A stretch of 64,000 bases of DNA, from positions 310,001-374,000 of IMG/VR virus record IMGVR_UViG_3300024262_006558. One strand, given 5' to 3'. This DNA comes from a virus. Within the stretch, counting starts at the first letter, position 1, and each line of letters starts with the position of its first letter. Both the position numbers and the translations under genes were made by a program. Below, piece after piece: positions 32,065 through 40,257 of this stretch. The notes below the pieces were generated by a model. The model saw only the letters and a list, made by a program, of their open reading frames with translations. It ran no database searches and was not told the origin of the DNA.

Positions 32065-33434
32065 ACAGAATAAAACTCTTTACGGATATTAAGAAGTATT
32101 TCTTTACCTTTTTTAGGATCAGAATCTTTAGGCAAATCACTTATAGCATAAGCTTTATCTGATTGCTTCATAAGATCTTCCGCTCCAGACAATATAGTAT
32201 CATAGTCTTGAGCTCCTTTGCGTATCGCTAAGAGCTCTTCTCTATTGTCACGCCTAACGTTAACACCTTTGCCTTCAGCGATCTCTAGAGACATCTGTAG
32301 AAGCCTATAGCAATGCATCATGTTCTTGGTATCATAACCTTTCTTAGCTGAATCTTTATAACGCTCAGGATTTCTTTCTTCAACCCAGTCCCAATATTTT
32401 TTATGAGACTTGCAGTGTTGAGTATAAGCATCCTTTGAATAAACAAAGATTGCTACAGACTCTTCAGACTTAGGAACAGAAGAAGATCTAAGAGAATTAG
32501 AAGTCTCATGCATTATCCCTTTGTATCCAAGGCCCATGAATTCACCAGCGTCCTTAGCAATTTTCTTTCTTTCTTTTCTATCCTCTTCGGGAACCATTTC
32601 AGAAAACATGTTATGCGCAGACCAATCATAAAACAATGCGAAATTATCTTTTGCATTAGGTATACTTACTATACCGCAAAACTTTTGATCATAACCATAA
32701 TGTTCTAATACCTTCTTTAATGGAATAGTCTTATGACCTTCTATTGCATAACAGAAGTCCAATGGAGTTTTTCTAGCTTTTGGCATCTCATTAACAATCA
32801 TTTTGTTTTGCCCTCTAGCTTTTGATATTTGCTTTTTAGCATATCCACCAAATGAATCTTTACATCTTTTTGACAAGAAATCTTTAGCATTAATTTGATC
32901 TAGTAACTCAGATTTAAATAACACACAATCATCTGGCATGTTTAACAACTCCAACACTGTTGGGTTGTTGCTAGTCAACATATCCATATACTTTCTAATT
33001 TCAAAATAAGAGTAATCATCTTTCTTTCTCAAGAAAGTTTGAATTGGCTCTATACCATCATCACTTACAACAGAAACTCCTTCCTTGTTTTCTATAGGAA
33101 GTTTGTCTACAATTACATTTTTATATCCTACATCAGAACATTGCTCTTTTAGAAGGTTATGTAATGCTTCTTGCATTTCATCTCTATTTTCCTGGTTCTC
33201 GCTTTTCTCTTTGAATTCTTCGAAAACGTCTTTTACTTGTTTCTTTACAGTACTTTCAATTACGTCTGGATATTCACCTAACAGTACATCATCTAACTCA
33301 GCTACAAAGATACCTCTTCTATCCTCATCTGATGTTTCTATAGCCGTGTTATAAGCGTGTGATCCAGCTATAACTTCTAACAAAAGAAGTTTATTCTCTT
33401 TGATATACTCTATAGTGTATTTGTCTTTTGACAT
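32061..33434 (-). CDS. RlaP/YcgL-type nucleotidyltransferase
   Basis: N-terminal pol-beta fold signature: VIAGSHAYNTAIETSDEDRR, the G-S-x-A-Y-x-T...S-D-x-D-x-R-G pattern of the RlaP (RNA ligase-associated) nucleotidyltransferase family, PF10127. The long remainder has DPLDFCYAIEGHK-like and helical segments (MMHCYRLLQMSLEIAEG) also typical of that family. RlaP proteins occur next to RNA ligases in predicted RNA-repair operons, and would add or rearrange nucleotides at RNA ends. A LAGLIDADG endonuclease sits immediately upstream on the other strand. Confidence 0.75.
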   Translation of the reverse strand: MSKDKYTIEYIKENKLLLLEVIAGSHAYNTAIETSDEDRRGIFVAELDDVLLGEYPDVIESTVKKQVKDVFEEFKEKSENQENRDEMQEALHNLLKEQCSDVGYKNVIVDKLPIENKEGVSVVSDDGIEPIQTFLRKKDDYSYFEIRKYMDMLTSNNPTVLELLNMPDDCVLFKSELLDQINAKDFLSKRCKDSFGGYAKKQISKARGQNKMIVNEMPKARKTPLDFCYAIEGHKTIPLKKVLEHYGYDQKFCGIVSIPNAKDNFALFYDWSAHNMFSEMVPEEDRKERKKIAKDAGEFMGLGYKGIMHETSNSLRSSSVPKSEESVAIFVYSKDAYTQHCKSHKKYWDWVEERNPERYKDSAKKGYDTKNMMHCYRLLQMSLEIAEGKGVNVRRDNREELLAIRKGAQDYDTILSGAEDLMKQSDKAYAISDLPKDSDPKKGKEILLNIRKEFYSV

Positions 33435-33487
33435 TTTTTAATATATTTATAATTAAAACAACTCTAATTGTACACTATCAACTTACT

Positions 33488-34522
33488 ATGTGGAACCGTA
33501 TAAAATTAGACTCAGAAGAAATAGTAAAATTATATCAATCTGGATTATCTGCAGCAAAGATAGGTAAAAAATTTAACACTAGCAATACTCCAATATACAG
33601 AATTTTAAAAGAAGAGGGAGTTCAACTGAGATCTTTTAGTGAAATGAATAGAAAATATAAAGTAAATGAAACCTATTTTGATGTAATAAACTCTCATGAA
33701 AAAGCTTATATTTTAGGTCTGATTTATGCTGATGGATGTAATAAGGTTTATAAAAATACAATAGACATTTCTTTACATAAAAAGGATGTTGACATTCTAA
33801 AAAAAATAAAAAATATAATTCAGCCAGATAAACCTCTAGGTTTTAGTAAAAAAATGAATCAATATTCATTTAGAATTGAAAATAAACATATCTCTAAACA
33901 ACTAGAGCTAAAAGGAGTTATTCAAGCAAAGAGTTTAAAAATAACATTTCCCACTAAAAAAATTGTTCCTAAAAAATTTGTTCATTCCTTTGTACTTGGA
34001 TATTTTGATGGTGATGGCAGCTTATCTATTAGTAAACAAAAATACAATAGAGGATCTATAAATATTACTGGAACTGAAAATTTTGTAGATCATATAATTA
34101 GATTATCAGAAAATATAAAATGCAATTGGTATAAATATCAAAGATTCCCTGAAAGGAACAATAATAACTACACTATACAAATGTGTGGATCAGTTCAAAG
34201 TATTAGATTTCTAAAATGGATGTATAAAGATTCTCCTATTTTTATGCAAAGAAAACATGATACATTTAATAAACTTTTATTTACTCAATTAGAAAAGGAA
34301 AATAGAAAACAGGAAATTAAAAACAGAAAACAGGAAGATCAAAAAAAAAAAGAAGACAAATATATTAAATATAAAAAAGAGTATAATATGGTTATTTCTC
34401 TTTATAAGAGAGGAAAATCTATAAGAGAAATACAAGATCTAATTGGTGTCGATCGTAGGAAATCAAGTAAATATATTAAAGAACAGGGTATTAACATTAA
34501 AATGGGAGGATGGAATAATTAA
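33488..34522 (+). CDS. LAGLIDADG homing endonuclease with terminal HTH modules
   Basis: Two LAGLIDADG-type motifs, YILGLIYADGC near residue 76 and FVLGYFDGDGSLS near 173, with flanking beta sheets. N-terminal HTH (EIVKLYQSGLSAAKIGKKF) and C-terminal HTH (VISLYKRGKSIREIQDLIG) may help target recognition. Start taken at ATG 33488 (MWNRIKLD), since a longer frame would run into the start of the antisense RlaP-type gene. It lies in the gap upstream of that gene and does not break any recognised ORF. Its stop overlaps the stop of the small membrane gene. Confidence 0.88.
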   Translation: MWNRIKLDSEEIVKLYQSGLSAAKIGKKFNTSNTPIYRILKEEGVQLRSFSEMNRKYKVNETYFDVINSHEKAYILGLIYADGCNKVYKNTIDISLHKKDVDILKKIKNIIQPDKPLGFSKKMNQYSFRIENKHISKQLELKGVIQAKSLKITFPTKKIVPKKFVHSFVLGYFDGDGSLSISKQKYNRGSINITGTENFVDHIIRLSENIKCNWYKYQRFPERNNNNYTIQMCGSVQSIRFLKWMYKDSPIFMQRKHDTFNKLLFTQLEKENRKQEIKNRKQEDQKKKEDKYIKYKKEYNMVISLYKRGKSIREIQDLIGVDRRKSSKYIKEQGINIKMGGWNN

Positions 34523-34695
34523 TATTTTTTATTAATCCAAATCCTTAAAATGAAAATAAGACCTATTGGACCAATAATAAATATAAAAAATTCATCATAA
34601 TAATCTTCGCCTTTCTTTAACCTGAAATTATTAACCCAAATGTGTACAGAAAAAACTCCACATAAAAACCATATTATAATATTAGCAAATAACAT
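34519..34695 (-). CDS. Small membrane protein, 58 aa
   Basis: ORF from ATG 34695: hydrophobic helix (MLFANIIIWFLCGVFSVHIW), a short charged loop (LKKGEDYYDE), and a second helix (FFIFIIGPIGLIFILRIW) ending NKKY. Two-helix hairpin topology is holin-like in size, but there is no lysis context. It converges with the LAGLIDADG gene. Confidence 0.55.
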   Translation of the reverse strand: MLFANIIIWFLCGVFSVHIWVNNFRLKKGEDYYDEFFIFIIGPIGLIFILRIWINKKY

Positions 34696-34709
34696 ATATA
34701 CTATAAAAA

Positions 34710-35840
34710 TTATTTAGAAATAAAAATATATTTTTCAATATACTTTTTTTCTAAATCTGGACTTAGTTCTTGATATTGTAAAACTATATTATAAAGAGTC
34801 TTTTTATTGCTAAAAACACCCCCGTTTTCTATGCCTCCAAAATAAGCATCGCCCGTTTTTTTGACTTCAGAATAATCAAGCAATGCTTCTAAAGTTTTTT
34901 CTCCTAATTGCCATTGCGACAACAACTCACTTACAAAATTATCATCAGCATATCTTTTTTTTATGATTTCAGAAAAATATTCATCGTCCTCAATAGGATC
35001 AAGTCCAAAGTGCATTGTTTTTTCAATTAAATCAGAAGCACGTCCTCTGAAACCATGTGAAATTAAAACCCAATCAAACTTTGACCAGCCCTTTTTTTCG
35101 GCCACAAACATAGTTAAGTCCTTAATTGTTTGCTTGTTCTTTATTCTTTTTTTCAAAGAAAAGCTTCCCAAGTACATATCAATATCATGTATATTAAACG
35201 CCCCCAAATTATTTCCTCCTCCTCTTGGTTTTTCATTAGAAAAGAAAATATTCATATATTTGTTCACTAAATCATCATTAATGTAATCATTGTGTAATAA
35301 TTCTTCAGCATAAGAAAAGTCTTCATGTATATTTTTTTCTACAAAACTTATAATGTTTTTCTTACATAATTTATGGTGGGTTATAATTATAGAAAAAATC
35401 TTACTTTTTTCACCAAAAGATAACGTATCAAACATTTTAATAAAATGAGAATCGCATCCATATAAACTTATATATGAATAAATAGGAGCGTTAGATACAT
35501 AATTAGGCATGAAAAACTGATTTTTAAACTTAAGCAAATCTACCTTTTTTAGTTGCCTACGCTTTATTACAACTCTCCAATTAATTACGTCTTTATATTT
35601 TTCTATCAGATCCATAGATAATCCAGTAACCCCATTTGCTTTTGAATAACGTATCATATCAAATTCTGATTCAAACTCATCTATGTAGCTTGTTATATCA
35701 TTTACGTCAATATAAGGAGAAAAAACAGACCAATCAATTTGGTCAGCTTTTTCTCTTACACTGTTTATAGCAGCCCCATCTCCTAAGAGATAACCTCCTA
35801 TTCTTTTAGATAATAAGAATTTTTTATTTTTTTTTAACAT
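34710..35840 (-). CDS. Large helical repeat protein, 376 aa
   Basis: Degenerate repeats of the same kind as at 7973-9333: VREKADQIDWSVFSPYIDV, LIEKYKDVINWRVVIKRRQ, FKNQFFMPNYVSNAPI. The later two thirds carry more weakly related helical units with aromatic anchor residues. Function unknown; a protein-binding solenoid is likely. It is preceded two bases away by a ferritin-like gene. Confidence 0.55.
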   Translation of the reverse strand: MLKKNKKFLLSKRIGGYLLGDGAAINSVREKADQIDWSVFSPYIDVNDITSYIDEFESEFDMIRYSKANGVTGLSMDLIEKYKDVINWRVVIKRRQLKKVDLLKFKNQFFMPNYVSNAPIYSYISLYGCDSHFIKMFDTLSFGEKSKIFSIIITHHKLCKKNIISFVEKNIHEDFSYAEELLHNDYINDDLVNKYMNIFFSNEKPRGGGNNLGAFNIHDIDMYLGSFSLKKRIKNKQTIKDLTMFVAEKKGWSKFDWVLISHGFRGRASDLIEKTMHFGLDPIEDDEYFSEIIKKRYADDNFVSELLSQWQLGEKTLEALLDYSEVKKTGDAYFGGIENGGVFSNKKTLYNIVLQYQELSPDLEKKYIEKYIFISK

Positions 35841-35842
35841 TA

Positions 35843-36208
35843 TTAGTCTAAACTTAAATGATGGTTTAATACATAAAGCGACTTGCTTATGTTGTCAACA
35901 ATATCACATAAATCATCATTATCAAAATCTTCTCTTCTAACTAAGAACGACTTGATCTCTTTTACTTTTGTAATAAGATCACCAATTTCAAAATCCTGCT
36001 TAACTGTAATTGTTAATGTTGGACTCGGAGTCAACCTCTTAGCAAACTTGCCTTGAAACACTTCCACGAATTCATCCACACAAGGCCTTATCTCATCTAG
36101 AGCTTGATCTGTATATTGATGCTCTGTGTGCTTATGAGTATTCCAATGAGTAACTTGTAACTGGTTAACTACTGTAAGTAAATTACCTAAAATATCTTCA
36201 ACTTTCAT
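35843..36208 (-). CDS. Dps/ferritin-like small protein, 121 aa
   Basis: Four-helix pattern with QVTHWNTHKHTEHQYTDQAL followed by DEIRPCVDEFVEVFQGK, which recalls the HW...H...E/D of Dps-type ferritins and of the DUF5856 family in phages and large viruses. The helix-end Asp/Glu ligands are partly present. Iron or DNA binding is not proven by this. The second half has two more helices, ending NHHLSLD. Confidence 0.5.
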   Translation of the reverse strand: MKVEDILGNLLTVVNQLQVTHWNTHKHTEHQYTDQALDEIRPCVDEFVEVFQGKFAKRLTPSPTLTITVKQDFEIGDLITKVKEIKSFLVRREDFDNDDLCDIVDNISKSLYVLNHHLSLD

Positions 36209-36225
36209 TTTTTTTTATTTATAAA

Positions 36226-37323
36226 TTAATAATCTTCTTCTGGATTTAAATCCTCTTCTTCTAGCGACTCTCCACATACTTCGTCTCCTTCTGATAGATA
36301 TTTTGCCTTCCATTCAATATCATCTATATCATCTTCATATTCTTCAGTATCATTGTGAAATCCAGCAGCACCTCTCTTAGACTCATCATCATAAGATGAA
36401 GGTATCTCTCCAAGTTTTTTTAACTCTTCAGCTACTTTGTCCATATCCTTTCCTTTGATAACTATCTCGGCAAAGAACTCTTTACAATGAGCAAGTGTAA
36501 ACATGTCAGTAACTTCAACCATTCTCTTTAAGTCAAATTTATTAACATCGTCTTCAATGAATTTGCTTTCAAAGAACCTCTTTCTAACGCTAGCTTTTGG
36601 ATATCCAATTTTTATCCTTTTATCAAACCTACCTGGTCTATTAGCTACTCTTTTAGCTAATTTTTCTGGATAGTTAGTTGTGGCAATATAAGCCACGTTT
36701 TCAATCTGATTGATTCCATCTAAAAGATTAAGGACCATTTTTTCATACCCTCTATCTCTTACTAAATCATCAATATCTTCTATGATTGCAATAACTGGAC
36801 GATCTGGCTCAATCTTTCTAAAAATAGTGGAAATGAAATCACTATATTTCCTAAGCGTGTCGGGATCTTCTATTGAAAATAGAACTCCATTCCTGTTTTC
36901 AACTAAATCTTTAACTAATAGATTAATTACACAACTCTTACCTGATCCTGGAGGTCCATAAAGTAAAACCCCTCTTTTGTGAATGAAGTTATATCTATCA
37001 TATTGACTTTTAAGGTCCCAGAAGCTTTTTACATCTTCTATAACTTCTTTAATTTCTTCGCTAGATAAATCGATTAATTCATCAGTATGAATCTCTTTCT
37101 TTTGAAGATAAGGACCTCTGTTTCTAGATATTTGTATTGTGTAATACCCTGGAGGTATCTCGTTTACAACTTTTGGCTTATTAATTGGAAAAAATACTTC
37201 CCCATCTTTCTGTTCTTCCCATCTACAAAAACCTTCTATGAAATCTTTTTCTTTTTTTTCATTTTCAGAAACAGCCTCTTCTAAAACTTTACCCATAACC
37301 TCTTTTAGTTCATCGTTTTTCAT
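36226..37323 (-). CDS. AAA+ ATPase, classical (Cdc48/FtsH-like core)
   Basis: Complete AAA module: Walker A LLYGPPGSGKSCVINLL near residue 122, Walker B VIAIIEDIDDLVRDRG near 180, sensor 1 IATTNYPEKL, and the second-region arginines RVANRPGRFDKRI near 225. The N-terminal 110 residues contain a beta-type segment (GYYTIQISRNRGPYLQ). An acidic C-terminal tail follows. It is unlike the AAA gene at 4786. A probable unfoldase or remodelling factor in the cytoplasm. Confidence 0.82.
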   Translation of the reverse strand: MKNDELKEVMGKVLEEAVSENEKKEKDFIEGFCRWEEQKDGEVFFPINKPKVVNEIPPGYYTIQISRNRGPYLQKKEIHTDELIDLSSEEIKEVIEDVKSFWDLKSQYDRYNFIHKRGVLLYGPPGSGKSCVINLLVKDLVENRNGVLFSIEDPDTLRKYSDFISTIFRKIEPDRPVIAIIEDIDDLVRDRGYEKMVLNLLDGINQIENVAYIATTNYPEKLAKRVANRPGRFDKRIKIGYPKASVRKRFFESKFIEDDVNKFDLKRMVEVTDMFTLAHCKEFFAEIVIKGKDMDKVAEELKKLGEIPSSYDDESKRGAAGFHNDTEEYEDDIDDIEWKAKYLSEGDEVCGESLEEEDLNPEEDY

Positions 37324-37360
37324 ATCACAAATTTATAGATAAAAAACAAGACAAACAATA

Positions 37361-37387
37361 AAAACCCTATAATTTATAGGGTTTTTA
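37361..37387 (-). terminator. Terminator after phosphatase C-half gene
   Basis: AAAACCCTATAA / TTATAGGGTTTT stem followed leftward by T-rich sequence, just after the phosphatase stop at 37390. Confidence 0.75.
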
Positions 37388-37389
37388 TT

Positions 37390-38118
37390 TTATGATAAGA
37401 AGAAATCTAATAACCCTTCCGAGGTTTTCTTTTGTTTAGACAAAACGCAATCAATAGACATCTTTTCTCCAGGCTTTATGGTAGCATATGTTAATTTACC
37501 ACCTTTATAACATCCAGTGTCTATATTAATCTTATTAAATACGGTCATATATCCGCAGGCAATATGTCCAAAAAAATGGGATGGATGAATAAGTGAAGCC
37601 TCTTGTTTCAAAAAAGAGAAAAATATTTCGATCTCTTTAATGTAAGCACTTTCTCTATCCGACATCTTTTTAGTTTTCTTGTTCACCTTCCTATAAAAGA
37701 ATTCAACAATTTTATCAACAATAGATTCTGCTCCAGGCATTTTAGGATACATTACATGTTGCTGATACTTCAAACTTTTACCGTGAAGCTTGCCGATGTA
37801 TTTATTTCTACATGGAGCATGAGTAACTACAAACTCTTTATGTATATAAAATGATTTAGCATTTTCAACAAGCTCAAAGAACTTTTCTCTTAACTCCTCA
37901 TCATCTTGTAATAAAAGAACTGTGTCAAAGTAGTTCTCAATCAATCCAGGCTCAACAGATTTAGCTGGTATAATACCTTTTAAATATTTGTAAACCCAGT
38001 TCTCATGATTTCCTACAGTAAGAAAGAACCATTCTTGGTTATTATAAATAAATTCTATAACACCTCTAGAGTCAGGCCCTTTATCTATCCAATCACCTAA
38101 TAATAATATTTTTTTCAT
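37390..38118 (-). CDS. C-terminal part of split PPP-family phosphatase
   Basis: Starts MKKILLLGDWIDKGPDSRG, which is motif II of PPP metallophosphatases, followed by motif III TVGNHENW near residue 36, a His-bearing VVTHAPCRNKYIG, and the last metal and substrate motifs FFGHIACGYM and IDTGCYKGGKLTYA. Motif I (GDxHG) is absent; it is found at the end of the leftward gene at 39215-39745, on the far side of a LAGLIDADG endonuclease. The two pieces join as ...NNKI / LLLGDWIDKG. It is probably made separately from its own promoter and may assemble with the other half. Confidence 0.85.
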   Translation of the reverse strand: MKKILLLGDWIDKGPDSRGVIEFIYNNQEWFFLTVGNHENWVYKYLKGIIPAKSVEPGLIENYFDTVLLLQDDEELREKFFELVENAKSFYIHKEFVVTHAPCRNKYIGKLHGKSLKYQQHVMYPKMPGAESIVDKIVEFFYRKVNKKTKKMSDRESAYIKEIEIFFSFLKQEASLIHPSHFFGHIACGYMTVFNKINIDTGCYKGGKLTYATIKPGEKMSIDCVLSKQKKTSEGLLDFFLS

Positions 38119-38150
38119 ATTTATAATAGTGTTTAAAAACGCTAGTTTAT

Positions 38151-38180
38151 ATTAAAACGTAGTATTATATAAAATGTTGC
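38151..38180 (-). promoter_or_regulatory. Phage promoter family member before the phosphatase C-half
   Basis: Leftward GCAACATTTT, then TACGTTTTAAT with 22 positions from G to C, about 35 bases before the C-half ATG. It lies between the endonuclease start and the severed gene, so it restarts transcription of the downstream half. Confidence 0.6.
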
Positions 38181-38186
38181 AAAAAA

Positions 38187-39218
38187 ATGGGAAAAAGGTG
38201 GAATAAAAAAGAAGAAGAATTTTTAAAAGAAAACTATCCTACTCAAGGACTAGAGTATTGTCATAACAAATTAGATAGAAATAAAAAGTCTATAATATGT
38301 AAAACGAATAAATTAAACCTAAAATTAGAAGATAAGGTTAAATCTAAAATTCTAAAAAAGTTTCGCATTAAAGATGTGAAAGAGTATAAAATAAACCCAA
38401 ATCAATTCTTTAATATCAAATCTAAAAAAGTTGCTTATTTTTTAGGTTTTTTATGGGCTGATGGACATATAACCAAAACTGGGTATAATATTAACATAGA
38501 AATTAAAAAAGAAGACATGAATTATGTTAAGCCTATATTTGATTCGTTAGGTATATGGGGATACTATGAAAGAAATCGAAACAATTGGGCTACTCAATCT
38601 AAAATAAGTACAAACAATTATCATATACACAAATTTTTAAAAGAAAATGATTACCATATTAAATCTTATGAATCTCCAGATAAAATTTTATCTAAAATAC
38701 CTGAATATTTAAAACATTATTTTTTTAGAGGATGGAGTGATGGAGATGGTTGTTTCATAAGTAATCATAATTATCACAATTTTGTTTTAACTGGTGATAA
38801 GTCTCAAAAATGGAATGCAACAAAATTTTTAGTGCAAGAGTTGGGTATTAAAAATTATAGGATAATAATAAATGAGAATAAAAAAAGTTCCTCTTCATAT
38901 CTGAAAATATCAAATAAAAAAGATATAGCACTTTTAGGAGATTACCTTTATCAAGGATTCAGTAAAGATAAAATAGGATTACCTAGAAAATATCATACAT
39001 ACGAAACAATAAAGGAAAAATCTTCCAAAACTAGATACCTCACACCAGAACAAAGAAATAAAGCAATAGAAAATAACTTAGGAGCAAAAAATCCAGCTTA
39101 CAAAAATGTTAATGTTGGTGTGATTACGGAAATGAGAGAAAAAGGTCAAACTCTCCAAAATATAGCTGATCATTTTAATGTTAGCATTTGGACTATAAGA
39201 ACAAGGTTAAAACCTTAG
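38187..39218 (+). CDS. LAGLIDADG homing endonuclease splitting a phosphatase gene
   Basis: Two motifs, YFLGFLWADGHI near residue 84 and FFRGWSDGDGCF near 180, mark a single-chain LAGLIDADG enzyme. The N-terminus (RWNKKEEEFLKENYPTQG) looks like a small SANT/Myb-type DNA-binding helix set, and the C-terminus is an HTH (LQNIADHFNVSIWTIRTRL). It sits antisense between two pieces of one metallophosphatase, and its stop codon lies in a 21-base palindrome shared with the stop of the phosphatase N-half. Confidence 0.9.
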   Translation: MGKRWNKKEEEFLKENYPTQGLEYCHNKLDRNKKSIICKTNKLNLKLEDKVKSKILKKFRIKDVKEYKINPNQFFNIKSKKVAYFLGFLWADGHITKTGYNINIEIKKEDMNYVKPIFDSLGIWGYYERNRNNWATQSKISTNNYHIHKFLKENDYHIKSYESPDKILSKIPEYLKHYFFRGWSDGDGCFISNHNYHNFVLTGDKSQKWNATKFLVQELGIKNYRIIINENKKSSSSYLKISNKKDIALLGDYLYQGFSKDKIGLPRKYHTYETIKEKSSKTRYLTPEQRNKAIENNLGAKNPAYKNVNVGVITEMREKGQTLQNIADHFNVSIWTIRTRLKP

Positions 39219-39235
39219 GAGTTATTAACTCCTAA
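39215..39235. repeat. 21-base palindrome carrying two opposed stop codons
   Basis: Arms TTAGGAGTTA / TAACTCCTAA with one central base. It contains the TAG of the endonuclease (top strand) and the TAA of the phosphatase N-half (bottom strand). It is equivalent in position to the palindrome at 27206-27243. Confidence 0.75.
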
Positions 39236-39745
39236 AATTTTATTGTTTACCATATCGATCTCAAACCCATTTTTAACTAATGCTTCTTTAAACTCTTCTA
39301 AGCATCCATGAATATCCCCGACAACAATCCACTCTTTTGTTTCATCTAATTTATGAGTCAACAAAGTTTCATGTGATGTAGAAACTATTTCATTATCGAT
39401 ATCCTTTATGAAAATCTCAATCTCTCCTTTTTTCTTAGAGTTCTTTCCAGAAAGTAAAGCCTCATCAAATATCAAAGAAACTAAGTTGTAGTTATTTCTA
39501 TCCGCAATACTTTTGATACCTTTTTTTGTTAAACCATCTTCAGCAATTACAAAATAAGTATTCTTAGGATATTCGGTTGATTTCTCAATCTCATCCAAAT
39601 CACCTAAAATAACAACAGAAGAATCATCTAATGATTTTAATGCTGGATGCAGACGATCTTTTACGAAAGTATCTCTTTCTACATCTGTAGCTCCAACTAA
39701 CATTATGATGCTGTGTACTGGAATATCGATTTTTTGTTTCTTCAT
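39215..39745 (-). CDS. N-terminal part of split kinase-phosphatase (Pnkp-like)
   Basis: Residues 1-135 look like a P-loop kinase fold with a worn-out Walker A (IIMLVGATDVERDTF where GxxGxGKS/T is expected). Residues 138-172 hold PPP motif I, EWIVVGDIHGCLEEFKEAL, then NGFEIDMVNNKILG, after which the frame runs into GVNNS and stop inside a palindrome. The missing motifs are in the gene at 37390-38118. A kinase domain followed by a PPP phosphatase is the order of bacterial Pnkp, the RNA end-healing enzyme. The kinase part is probably inactive. Confidence 0.8.
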   Translation of the reverse strand: MKKQKIDIPVHSIIMLVGATDVERDTFVKDRLHPALKSLDDSSVVILGDLDEIEKSTEYPKNTYFVIAEDGLTKKGIKSIADRNNYNLVSLIFDEALLSGKNSKKKGEIEIFIKDIDNEIVSTSHETLLTHKLDETKEWIVVGDIHGCLEEFKEALVKNGFEIDMVNNKILGVNNS

Positions 39746-39766
39746 AGTTATATTTACCTTATAATA

Positions 39767-39796
39767 ATATAACGTTATTATTCACCCTTTTGTTGC
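39767..39796 (-). promoter_or_regulatory. Phage promoter family member before the phosphatase N-half
   Basis: Leftward GCAACAAAAG, then AACGTTATAT with 23 positions from G to C, ending about 20 bases before the ATG at 39745 and overlapping the last codons of the upstream gene. Confidence 0.6.
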
Positions 39797-40200
39797 TTCT
39801 TGATGTCTAATTCTTTTTCTCTGATCTCTTCATACAACTTTTCCAGGAACGCATTCTTCTCAAAAGTTAATATAGATGTTGTGAAACCATCTATCTTATC
39901 AAAGTCAGTTGGTTGATCAACCGAGTGAAGCGGGATGTTTATTAAAGCAGCTTGAATCTCTTCTATTGTAAAAGTTTTCTTTTCTTTCTCTGGATCATGT
40001 CCATATAATCCACCACCTCTTTTTTTAAGAGTGTTTTCGCATTGTATTATTGCGTGATCCATACCCTCTTCAGGCATAGTTTTATAGTCACCATGCATTT
40101 TTTTAAAAAACGATTGTTCCTTTTCCGTACAATAAAATAAGAGGTTACCCAAAAGTGACCTCTTATATTCTTTTACTTTTTCTAATGTCTTGCTTTTCAT
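39778..40200 (-). CDS. Hypothetical charged protein, 140 aa
   Basis: Highly charged, largely helical protein with a glycine-rich turn (KKRGGGLYGHDPEKEKK) and a basic-acidic tail (REKELDIKKQQKGE). No motif recognised. It is the gene upstream of the split kinase-phosphatase, with a phage promoter overlapping its 3' end. Confidence 0.5.
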   Translation of the reverse strand: MKSKTLEKVKEYKRSLLGNLLFYCTEKEQSFFKKMHGDYKTMPEEGMDHAIIQCENTLKKRGGGLYGHDPEKEKKTFTIEEIQAALINIPLHSVDQPTDFDKIDGFTTSILTFEKNAFLEKLYEEIREKELDIKKQQKGE

Positions 40201-40257
40201 TTTTAATTGTATGAAATTTGTTGATACGTGTTACTTCCTACAACTATATCAACAAAT

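Noticed and set aside
37390-39745. Intein or group I intron as cause of the split phosphatase
   Set aside because: The inserted endonuclease is on the opposite strand, both halves have their own start or stop, and no intein splice motifs are visible, so a free-standing insertion fits better.
40120-40152. Inverted repeat AAGAGGT...ACCTCTT considered as terminator
   Set aside because: It lies inside the coding region of the 140-aa gene, has a long loop and no T run.
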